A stretch of 64,000 nt of DNA from the NCBI RefSeq assembly GCF_003751225.1, contig NZ_RJKE01000001.1, positions 124,001 to 188,000 on the forward strand. Reading direction: 5' to 3'. Both the position numbers and the translations under genes were made by a program. The notes beneath the pieces are model-generated. The model worked only from the letters and a program-made list of their open reading frames with translations. It was not told the origin of the DNA and made no database searches. Of this stretch, positions 57,575-64,000 are shown piece after piece; the first letter of the stretch is position 1, and the number at the start of each line of letters is the position of its first letter. Source of the DNA: Actinocorallia herbida (GTDB lineage: Bacteria > Actinomycetota > Actinomycetes > Streptosporangiales > Streptosporangiaceae).

Positions 57575-58596
57575 CTGACCTTCCGAGCGAGCCGGCGCAG
57601 ACCGGGGGCGAACGGGGAGCGGCGGAGGGCGTCGAGCGCGCGGCGGCGGGCCAGCCGGAGCGGGTCGCGGCTGGCGAGGCCCTGGCAGACCTCGGTCTCC
57701 CCGGTCTTGGCGCGCCGCTTGTACTCGTCCTCGCCGCGGCCGAGGTCGATCCTGCCGACGCCGAGCGCGGGCGCGTCCGACACGAGTTCGCGCAGCAGCA
57801 TCCAGCCGGGGGCGAGCCGCGAGAAGGCCGGGTCGTAGACGGGGAACCACCAGTGCAGGACCGGGCCGGAGCGCAGGCCGAAGTGGGCGGCCAGCAGCCG
57901 GTCGCCCGCGCGGAGCGTGGACAGGACGCCGCCGAAGTCGGCGTGCCGGGTCTTGAGCAGGGCGTGCGCCAGGTCGCGGTGCCGGGGGTCGGCGAAGTAG
58001 TCGCGGGCCCCGGTGGCCCGGTACTGGCCGCGCTTCTGGTCGATCAGCTCGTCGAGGGCGGCCGGGTCCGGGTCATCGGCGGTGAACCGGACGGGCCCCT
58101 CCCGCTCGGCCTGCCGCAGTCTGCGCCGGGCCTGGCCCATGTTGTCGCGGCCGCTGCGCGAGGCCCGGCCGAGGTAGCCGTCGAGCCCCCCGGTGACGTC
58201 CAGGAACGGCGAGACGCGGCGGCTCTGGATATAGGGCTCGAACTCCACAGATCCCTGGACGAGATGGTCGAACTCGAAGGTCCGAACCCCTCCGGTGAGC
58301 AGCGTCCGGGGGGAGAGCCCCGCGCCGATCGGCCCCTGGAAGTCCGCGCCGGGCCAGCCGACGGGCCTGGCCACCGATCCGGTGATCTGGAGCGCGAGCA
58401 GCGCGGTGACCTCGGCTCCGGCCCGCTCGACGACGACGTGGACGGGCGTGCCGCTGCGGTGCACGGCGGCGGCGAACTCCGGATGGAAGTAGGGGCTGTC
58501 CCGCAGGGGGTCGGCGGCCCGGAGCGCGGTCCAGGCCGCGAGTTCTGCGGTGCTCAGCGCGTCGAACGGCTTGCGTTCGCGGGTGCGGGGCGTCAT
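57571..58596 (-). CDS. GNAT/FemAB-like (BcsL/CelD-type) acyltransferase
   Basis: 341 residues from ATG 58596. It resembles the GNAT-fold proteins found with exopolysaccharide genes: LRAADPLRDSPYFHPEFAAA near the N-terminus, VSPFLDVTGGLDGYLGRASR, NMGQARRRLRQAEREGPVRF, LDELIDQKRGQYRATGARDY, and LRAGDRLLAAHFGLRSGPVL with HWWFPVYDPAFSRLAPGWML. The last block with DLGRGEDEYKRRAKTGETEV is the usual end. These proteins likely acylate a sugar amine or hydroxyl, or transfer an amino acid; which is not known. It overlaps neighbours on both sides by 4 bp. Confidence 0.82.
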   Translation of the reverse strand: MTPRTRERKPFDALSTAELAAWTALRAADPLRDSPYFHPEFAAAVHRSGTPVHVVVERAGAEVTALLALQITGSVARPVGWPGADFQGPIGAGLSPRTLLTGGVRTFEFDHLVQGSVEFEPYIQSRRVSPFLDVTGGLDGYLGRASRSGRDNMGQARRRLRQAEREGPVRFTADDPDPAALDELIDQKRGQYRATGARDYFADPRHRDLAHALLKTRHADFGGVLSTLRAGDRLLAAHFGLRSGPVLHWWFPVYDPAFSRLAPGWMLLRELVSDAPALGVGRIDLGRGEDEYKRRAKTGETEVCQGLASRDPLRLARRRALDALRRSPFAPGLRRLARKVR

Positions 58597-59516
58597 CCGC
58601 CCGCCAGCCTGGTCGGCCTGCGCGACGGCCGGACCAGCGCGACGAACGCGGCGCGGGCGTCGGGGTGCCCGGCGAGGGCGCGCAGCCCCTGCCCGAGCGC
58701 GACGGCGAGGAAGTAGCAGAACGCGGCGGAGCGCGAGCGGATCCTGCGGAACAGCAGGACCCGGTTGACGACGCTGAGCGCGGCGAGCGCGGGGCTGGTC
58801 CCGGAGGCCGCGCCGATGTGCTCGACCACCGAGTCCGGGCAGTACCAGAGGCCGAAGCCGCGGTCGGCGGCGCGCAGGATGAACTCGGTCTCCTCGCTGT
58901 ACAGCAGGAACGACTCGTCCCATTCCCCAACGGCGCGCAGCGCCTCGGCCGACATCAGCAGCGCGGCGCCGGTGGCCCAGGCGTGGCGGCCCTCGCGCTC
59001 GTGCGGGCCCGGCGTGGTGATCAGCTCGCCGAGCGTGCCGTGGCGGCCGGTGAACGTGCCGCCCAGGACCGCCTCGGCCAGCGCCCGGCCGACGGTCGGC
59101 ATCCGGCGCAGGGTCGGCTGGAGTGTGCCGTCGGGGTTGACGAGCCGGGGCGCGGCGATCCCGATCCCGGGCCTCAGCAGGGCCGCGGCGAGGACGCCGA
59201 GGGCGCCGGGGCGCAGCCGGCAGTCCGGGTTGAGCACGCACACCGCGTCGAGGGCGGTGAGGTCCAGTTCGCGGAGCCCCGCGTTGAACCCTGCCGCGTA
59301 GCCGCCGTTCCGGCCGGTGGCGAGCACCTTGACGTCGGCCTCCGCGCTCGCCCCCGCGGTTTCGGCGACGGCGAGGGACTCGTCGGCCGAGGCGTTGTCG
59401 GCGACGACGACCCGGGTCAGCACGACGTCCTGGCCGGCCAGCGAGGCGAGGCAGTCCGGCAGCACGTCGGCGCTGTTGTAGGAGACGATGACGACGCCGA
59501 CGCGGGGGGCGCTCAT
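58593..59516 (-). CDS. GT2 family glycosyltransferase, rhamnosyltransferase-like
   Basis: 307 residues from ATG 59516 (ATGA overlap). GT-A fold: RVGVVIVSYNSADVLPDCLA, VVVADNASADESLAVAETAG, GRNGGYAAGFNAGLRELDLT, and VLNPDCRLRPGALGVL, in which NPD is the DxD-like site. ATGAALLMSAEALRAVGEWD and ESFLLYSEETEFILRAADRG follow. The NGGYAAGFNAG and SEETEF blocks are common in rhamnosyltransferases and related enzymes, which would suit a locus making dTDP-rhamnose. The assignment of the donor is by resemblance only. Confidence 0.88.
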   Translation of the reverse strand: MSAPRVGVVIVSYNSADVLPDCLASLAGQDVVLTRVVVADNASADESLAVAETAGASAEADVKVLATGRNGGYAAGFNAGLRELDLTALDAVCVLNPDCRLRPGALGVLAAALLRPGIGIAAPRLVNPDGTLQPTLRRMPTVGRALAEAVLGGTFTGRHGTLGELITTPGPHEREGRHAWATGAALLMSAEALRAVGEWDESFLLYSEETEFILRAADRGFGLWYCPDSVVEHIGAASGTSPALAALSVVNRVLLFRRIRSRSAAFCYFLAVALGQGLRALAGHPDARAAFVALVRPSRRPTRLAGG

Positions 59517-60184
59517 CCGCGCACCCGCTTGGCGGCGCGGGCGCCGAGCTGGCGGGCGCGACGGGGGAGCGCCGGACGGCGCAGGGCGGCGGCGAGCGTC
59601 TCGGCGGTGAGCCCGCCTCGCACGCTGGTCCTGGCCTGGAGCCACCCGCCGGGTTCGGCGGGGCCGCCGTCGCTGGTGTGCGCGCGGGTGACGCCGGTGC
59701 GGCGCAGCGCGCGCAGGACGTGCCGGTCATAGGAGCCGAACGGGATGGCGACCTCGGTGACGGGCCCGCCGACGAGGTCGGCGAGCACCCGGGGCGCCCT
59801 GTCGAACTCCTCCTCGGCCTCGCCGGGACGCAGCCTGCGCCAGTCCCGGTGGGCCCAGCCGTGCGAGCCGACGGCCATGCCGGCGGTGACGAGTGCGCGG
59901 ACGCCGTCCGCGGTCAGCCTTCCGGGTCTTCCGAGTTCGCCCGCCAGCACGTAGAAGGCCGCGGTGATGCCGCGTTCCCTGAGCCGGGGGAGCGCGATCT
60001 CCAGGTCGGAGGAGTTCCCGTCGTCGAAGGTCAGGTGTACGTCGGAGCGCCCGGCGACGGCGTCGAGGACCGTCTCGAACTCCGGAACCCCGATCCAGGT
60101 GCCGTCCTCGCCAGGGTCGAGCACCCGCTGCGGCACCCCGATGCCATGAACCGTGAGATTGAACTGTGCGGACAGATCAGCCAC
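59513..60184 (-). CDS. NodB-type polysaccharide deacetylase
   Basis: 223 residues from GTG 60184. NodB homology domain: HLTFDDGNSSDLEIALPRLR with the catalytic/metal Asp pair 54-55, TAAFYVLAGELG, and the zinc His pair in VGSHGWAHRDWRRL (His 108 and His 112). There is no signal peptide, so it probably acts inside the cell on a lipid-linked or NDP-linked N-acetyl sugar. It is the first gene of the minus-strand operon down to the GT4 gene. With the PIG-L protein at 42.3 kb it makes two deacetylases of different folds in one locus. Confidence 0.88.
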   Translation of the reverse strand: MADLSAQFNLTVHGIGVPQRVLDPGEDGTWIGVPEFETVLDAVAGRSDVHLTFDDGNSSDLEIALPRLRERGITAAFYVLAGELGRPGRLTADGVRALVTAGMAVGSHGWAHRDWRRLRPGEAEEEFDRAPRVLADLVGGPVTEVAIPFGSYDRHVLRALRRTGVTRAHTSDGGPAEPGGWLQARTSVRGGLTAETLAAALRRPALPRRARQLGARAAKRVRG

Positions 60185-60561
60185 CCCCGGCTGATCATTC
60201 TGTGACGTGTCGCGCGTATTGGGAAAGAGTTCAGCATGGGTCGCTTGTGGCCTGTTCCGGACATATAAAATGCTGGTGGGAATTACCCTTTCGGCTATTT
60301 CCCGAGAGCGTCGTCGGCCTTGGGGAAGGCCGTTGTGAGTTCGTGTGGATAGTCCGGGTACGTGGTTCTTATTACCTCTAAGGGTAGTATTCGGAGATTT
60401 TCTGACCTGATCCGGCCGTCGTCACCGCTGGATGTGCCCCCGATGGGCGCGTTAGACCTGTTATTGCTGACCGCTGATCGTTCGCCGCACCAGGCGGATG
60501 CGGCGGTGCACGTCCCGGGCGCTGTAAAGGACGTGCGTACGGGGAGCATGGAGGGTCCACG
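60185..60561. promoter_or_regulatory. AT-richer divergent promoter region
   Basis: This 377-bp gap between the deacetylase and the sugar transferase has no credible gene and is lower in GC than its surroundings between about 60210 and 60410. Candidate -10 boxes are TAGTAT (60385-60390) on the plus strand and TATATG (within ACATATAAAA near 60264) on the minus strand. Other sites cannot be assigned. The sugar transferase has a good ribosome site (GGAGGG at 60550). Confidence 0.4.
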
Positions 60562-62016
60562 GTGACCGTCATCGACGGTACCGGCGTCTCTGCGACGGGC
60601 GGGGCAGTCGTCGCGGGCGCCGGTAATTGGGTCAGGAAGTACACGGTACTGATCATCGGATGCGACGTGGTGTGCGCCGCCGCGGCGGGGGCGCTCGGCT
60701 TTCTCGTGCGGTTCGGCGGCCGCGAGGGACCGGTCGGCGCCAACCTCGCGGTGGCGCTGGCGCTTCCGCTGCTGTGGCTGCCGTGGCTGAGGTTCTCCGG
60801 CGCCTACGACGGGCGGCTTTACGGGGTGGGCTCGGACGAGTACCGCAGGGTCGTCCACGCGGGGGTCGGGCTGACCGCGGCGGTCGCGATCGCCTCGTAC
60901 GCCACCAAGGCGGAGGTCGCCCGCGGGTTCGTGGTGGTGGCACTGCCCGCGCTCACCGTCTTCGGAGTGCTCGCCCGCTGGCGGGTGCGCAAGTGGCTGC
61001 ACCGGCGCAGGGCGCACGGCTCCTGGATGCGCCGGGTCGTGGCCGTCGGCCATCCCGCGGGGGTGAGCGCGCTCGTCGCGGAGCTGAACCGTTCTCCGTA
61101 CCACGGCATGCAGGTCGTCGCGGCCTGCACACCGGGCCGCGCGGCGCTGACGGGCAGGGCCGGCCTGCCGGGCGGGGTGCCCGTGCGCGGCGACCTCGAC
61201 GAGGTGATCCAGACGGTCGGCGAGGAGGGGGCCGACAGCGTCGCCGTGCTCGCCTGCCCGGAACTCGACGGGCACGCGCTGCGGCGTCTGGCGTGGGCGC
61301 TGGAGAAGGACCGGACGGAGATCTTCGTGGCGCCCGCGCTGCTGGAGGTCGCCGGGGCGCGGACCACCATCCGGCCGATCGCGGGCCTGCCGCTGATCCA
61401 CGTGGACCACCCCGACCTCGACGGGCCGCGGCGGCTGTTCAAGCGCGCCTTCGACCTCGCTGGCGCGGCCGGGGCGCTGGCGCTGCTGGCGCCGCTGCTG
61501 CTCCTCATCGCCGCGCTGGTCAAGATCGGCGACCGCGGCCGGATCTTCTACGCCCAGACCAGGATCGGCCGGGACGGGCGGGAGTTCCGGATGCTCAAGT
61601 TCCGCACGATGATCCCGGACGCGCACCGGCACCGCGCGGAGATGGCGCCCACCAACGGGGTGATGTTCAAGCTCAGGAACGACTGGCGGATCACCGCGGT
61701 CGGCGGCGTGCTGCGCAGGTACTCGCTCGACGAGCTGCCGCAGTTGGTCAATGTGCTGCGCGGCGACATGTCGCTGGTGGGGCCGCGGCCGCCGCTCCCG
61801 GAGGAGGTCGCCGTCTACGGTCGCGACGTGCGCCGCAGGCTCGTCGTCAAGCCGGGCATCACGGGCCTCTGGCAGGTCAGCGGGCGCAGCGACCTGCCCT
61901 GGGACGAGGCGGTCCGCCTCGATCTCCTCTATGTCGAGAACTGGTCGCTGATGATGGACCTGCAGATCCTCTGGAAGACGGCGGGCGCCGTCCTGCGCGG
62001 CTCGGGAGCGTACTGA
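60562..62016 (+). CDS. Undecaprenyl-phosphate hexose-1-phosphate transferase (WbaP/CpsE-like)
   Basis: 484 residues from GTG 60562, with GGAGGG 7 bp upstream. Four or five hydrophobic segments lead into a CoA-binding-like middle domain (MRRVVAVGHPAGVSALVAEL), and the C-terminal third is the sugar transferase: KRAFDLAGAAGALALLAPLL (re-entrant helix), GRIFYAQTRIGRDGREFRML with KFRTM, RRYSLDELPQLVNVLRGDMS, LVGPRPPLPEEV, and PGITGLWQVSGRSDLPWDEA. It starts repeat-unit synthesis by moving hexose 1-phosphate onto undecaprenyl phosphate. It begins a plus-strand transcript with the lipoprotein gene and diverges from the glycan operon. Confidence 0.93.
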   Translation: MTVIDGTGVSATGGAVVAGAGNWVRKYTVLIIGCDVVCAAAAGALGFLVRFGGREGPVGANLAVALALPLLWLPWLRFSGAYDGRLYGVGSDEYRRVVHAGVGLTAAVAIASYATKAEVARGFVVVALPALTVFGVLARWRVRKWLHRRRAHGSWMRRVVAVGHPAGVSALVAELNRSPYHGMQVVAACTPGRAALTGRAGLPGGVPVRGDLDEVIQTVGEEGADSVAVLACPELDGHALRRLAWALEKDRTEIFVAPALLEVAGARTTIRPIAGLPLIHVDHPDLDGPRRLFKRAFDLAGAAGALALLAPLLLLIAALVKIGDRGRIFYAQTRIGRDGREFRMLKFRTMIPDAHRHRAEMAPTNGVMFKLRNDWRITAVGGVLRRYSLDELPQLVNVLRGDMSLVGPRPPLPEEVAVYGRDVRRRLVVKPGITGLWQVSGRSDLPWDEAVRLDLLYVENWSLMMDLQILWKTAGAVLRGSGAY

Positions 62017-62018
62017 AG

Positions 62019-63071
62019 ATGATCCGGCGATCCGCCGCCGCGGCGATGCTCGCGCTGACCCTGGCCGCCTGCCGGACCGGGACCGCTGAGCCGACCCCGG
62101 TCCCGCCGCCGACCGCGTCGCCGTCCACCGCGCCGCCGTCGGCCACACCGCCCGGGACGCCGCCGCCGTCCACCGGCTCGCCGTCGACCCCGCGGCCCAC
62201 CCCCACCGCGCCGGGACGTGGCTGCCCGGCCTCGGCGCATCCGACGCCCGCCTGCACGGGGGTGCCGCCGAAGACCAAGGTGCGGCGGACCGTGCAGGGC
62301 GACTACGAGGCGCGCACGCCGGGGGAGGTCATCGACGGCTGGCACATCACCGGGCAGCTCATCACCTACGCCGACGGCGTCACGGTGCGCGACACCAGGA
62401 TCGACGGCGGGGTCTCCAAGAACGACAAGGACGGCGCGAGGCTCACCCTCGTCGACAGCACCATCGGCTCGCCCGACGCCTGCCTGGTCAGCCCCGCGAT
62501 CGACACCGGCTACGACACCGGGAACTACACGGCGACCAGGGTCCTCCTGCAAGGCCACGACGACGGCTTCCGCACCGGCGGGCCGGACATCACCATCGCG
62601 GACTCCTTCGTCCGGACCTGCGGCACCAATCCGGAGAGCCACGGCGACGGCCTCCAGGACTATCCGGGCGCCCAGCGCCTGGTCGTCCGGCGGACCACGT
62701 TCGACATGTGCAACGGCTGGGCGACGGACCGGAGCAGGCCGGCCTGCGACTCCGGCGCCTATCCCGGCATGAACGGCGGCGTGTTCATCTTCAGCAGGCC
62801 GTCCCGTCCCGGCGAGAAGGGCTCCACCGACGTCACCCTCATCGACAACCTGGTGGTCGGCGGCCTGTACGGCATCTGGGTGGCCCCCGCGGGCGGCACG
62901 TGGGTGCTGCGGGGCAACAAGGTGGTCGACCGGACCTGGGTCTACGGCCCTTTCACCGTCGAGGAGACCGGTTCCTGCGCCCGTATCGGGACCTGGCAGG
63001 ACAACACCGTGGTCACCATGGACACGGACTACCGCGTCACCGGGACGGTCCGCACCGTCCCTTGCGGCTGA
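62019..63071 (+). CDS. Lipoprotein with predicted right-handed beta-helix
   Basis: 350 residues from ATG 62019, 2 bp after the sugar transferase stop. A type II signal peptide ends in LALTLAACRTG, so Cys 18 is lipidated. A Pro/Ser/Thr-rich linker (about 22-65) follows. The rest has repeated short strands (VIDGWHITGQLITYADGVTV, RDTRIDGGVSKNDKDGARLT, VTLIDNLVVGGLYGIWVAPA) and HGDGLQDYPGAQRLVVRRTT, fitting a parallel beta-helix as in polysaccharide lyases, hydrolases or glycan-binding proteins. Cys are paired loosely. A glycan-trimming or anchoring role is inferred from location; no catalytic residue can be named. Confidence 0.75.
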   Translation: MIRRSAAAAMLALTLAACRTGTAEPTPVPPPTASPSTAPPSATPPGTPPPSTGSPSTPRPTPTAPGRGCPASAHPTPACTGVPPKTKVRRTVQGDYEARTPGEVIDGWHITGQLITYADGVTVRDTRIDGGVSKNDKDGARLTLVDSTIGSPDACLVSPAIDTGYDTGNYTATRVLLQGHDDGFRTGGPDITIADSFVRTCGTNPESHGDGLQDYPGAQRLVVRRTTFDMCNGWATDRSRPACDSGAYPGMNGGVFIFSRPSRPGEKGSTDVTLIDNLVVGGLYGIWVAPAGGTWVLRGNKVVDRTWVYGPFTVEETGSCARIGTWQDNTVVTMDTDYRVTGTVRTVPCG

Positions 63072-63083
63072 CCGGACCGGGGC

Positions 63084-63683
63084 TCACGGGACCGTCCGGT
63101 AGAACCGCACCGAGTGCTCAAGGCCGGTGGCCGCGGCGTCCCAGAAGGCGACCTCCTCCAGCCAGGGGCACTCGGCGAACACCCGGGCGTGGACCGGGTT
63201 GGCGTAGGCGAAGCGGAGCGGCGTCCGCGGCTCCCGCTTCTCGATCCGGTCGAGGACCGCGCGCAGGGTGCGCTCGCCGAAGGGATCGAACAGGAAGAAC
63301 GCCGTGATCCCCGTGAAATCGGCCTCCTCACAGGGGCCGCGGCGCACCGACACCTCGGCCTTGCGGGCCCGCAGCCGGGCCGCGTTGGCCAGCGCGGCCT
63401 CGGTCAGCGTGTCGTTGACCTCGAAGCCGACGGCCTCCTTGACCGGCAGCCTGGCCGCACAGCACAGCACCCGGCCCAGACCGCTGCCGAGATCGCCGAA
63501 GACGTCGTCCCGGCCGAGCTCCAGGGCGGCGAGGATCCGCCGGACCGCCGTGTAGGACATCGTCGCGTAGTGCGTGGCGTCGGGATGGTCGGCCGCCACG
63601 ATCCCCCGGGTCGAGACGCCCAGGCGCCGCTCCCACCAGAGGTTCCCCAGCCGTGTAGTGAGGCGCTGCATGCCCTCATTCAA
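63084..63683 (-). CDS. Class I SAM-dependent methyltransferase-like protein
   Basis: 199 residues from ATG 63683; ATG 63671 is possible and neither has a good ribosome site. YTAVRRILAALELGRDDVFG then DLGSGLGRVLCCAARLPVKE form motif I (DLGSGLG near residue 65), VGFEVNDTLTEAALANAARL motif II, and TAFFLFDPFGERTL the region of motif IV. The family is similar to methyltransferases of unknown specificity in surface-glycan regions. It might O-methylate a sugar. It lies 12 bp from the end of the convergent lipoprotein gene and 65 bp after rfbD on the same strand. Confidence 0.75.
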   Translation of the reverse strand: MNEGMQRLTTRLGNLWWERRLGVSTRGIVAADHPDATHYATMSYTAVRRILAALELGRDDVFGDLGSGLGRVLCCAARLPVKEAVGFEVNDTLTEAALANAARLRARKAEVSVRRGPCEEADFTGITAFFLFDPFGERTLRAVLDRIEKREPRTPLRFAYANPVHARVFAECPWLEEVAFWDAAATGLEHSVRFYRTVP

Positions 63684-63748
63684 ACCGAGCCGAGGGCCCG
63701 GCGCGGCGCCGCCGCGGAAAACCCGGTGGCTGGAACCGGCCTCGGCGC

Positions 63749-64000
63749 CTACCCGGCCGCCAGGTACTCGGCCAGCGCGGATTCCCAGCCGCGCAGCGGA
63801 GGCAGGCCCGCCGCCGCCCAGCCGTCGTGGCCGAGCACGCTGGAGGCCGGGCGGCGCGCGGGGCGCGGGAACGCCCCGGTGGTCGTCGGCCGCACCCGGT
63901 CGGGGTCGTGGCCCAGCCCGGCGAAGACGGCGCGGGCCAGCCCGTGCCAGGTCGTCCGCCCGGCGTTGGTGCCGTGGTAGACGCCGGAGGGCGCGCCGGA
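63749..64000 (-). CDS. rfbD: dTDP-4-dehydrorhamnose reductase, C-terminal part
   Basis: The gene enters from the right edge, and only the last 83 residues are visible (stop TAG at 63751-63749). GVYHGTNAGRTTWHGLARAV, RVRPTTTGAFPRPARRPASS and VLGHDGWAAAGLPPLRGWES with LAEYLAAG match the RfbD C-terminal substrate domain, including the TNAG and FPRPARRP blocks. It reduces dTDP-4-dehydro-L-rhamnose to dTDP-L-rhamnose with NADPH. Together with rfbA, rfbB and rfbC near 36 kb it completes the rhamnose pathway, although about 26 kb away from the rest. Confidence 0.88.
   Translation of the reverse strand, partial: SGAPSGVYHGTNAGRTTWHGLARAVFAGLGHDPDRVRPTTTGAFPRPARRPASSVLGHDGWAAAGLPPLRGWESALAEYLAAG

Noticed and set aside
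60627-63071. Open frame joining the sugar transferase region to the lipoprotein (about 814 codons)
   Set aside because: The first part is out of frame with the true sugar transferase. Only the section from ATG 62019 has a signal peptide, lipobox and domain-like sequence.

Overview
The window is high-GC actinomycete DNA. GTG and TTG starts are frequent, genes are packed with 4-bp stop/start overlaps, several promoters look leaderless, and a resuscitation-promoting factor lies in the actinobacterial order metG-tatD-rpf-rsmA-ispE. Protein-O-mannosyltransferase and GT-C genes also fit. A filamentous actinomycete, possibly of the Streptosporangiales, is likely; I do not claim a genus. No phage, IS element, CRISPR array or replication origin was recognised.

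Left part (1-11.2 kb): a secreted esterase cut by the left edge, an ABM/DUF1059 protein, a FUSC-type membrane protein, protein-O-mannosyltransferase divergent from rsmI, and a cluster of polyprenol-sugar type genes (a DPM-synthase-like GT2 between two paralogous GT-C membrane proteins, then a third GT-C protein).

Conserved housekeeping block (11.2-35.4 kb): metG, tatD, a short rpf, rsmA, ispE, an ABC-F ATPase, tRNA-Gln(UUG), glmU, prs, rplY, pth, cysQ, cysD and cysN. This core is interrupted by accessory insertions: a SigE-family sigma factor with a membrane partner between rpf and rsmA; a MarR regulator, a YbaK-like deacylase, a guanidinium exporter with a likely guanidine-III riboswitch and a trans-aconitate methyltransferase between the ABC-F gene and the tRNA; and an acyl-CoA desaturase with two near-duplicate TetR regulators. 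The MarR promoter and the methyltransferase promoter carry the same 18-bp operator, which ties the two loci into one small regulon.

Surface polysaccharide region (35.4-64 kb): dTDP-rhamnose genes are scattered (rfbC, rfbB, rfbA, a second rfbC-like gene, and an rfbD fragment at the right edge). Between them is a collinear cassette for an unusual sugar (C-methyltransferase, sugar nucleotidyltransferase, SDR, Fe/2-oxoglutarate dioxygenase, PIG-L deacetylase, epimerase, DUF4910 protein and a protein with two four-cysteine repeats). These run into a Wzx-type flippase and a GT2. Opposite-strand operons encode acyltransferase, Wzy/ligase and two Wzz-like proteins, and then deacetylase, GT2, GNAT, GDP-mannose/UDP-glucose dehydrogenase and GT4. 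A WbaP-like phosphoglycosyl transferase would start the glycan on undecaprenyl phosphate. The whole reads as a Wzx/Wzy-type exopolysaccharide or capsule locus with deoxy- and uronic-acid sugars and non-sugar decorations.
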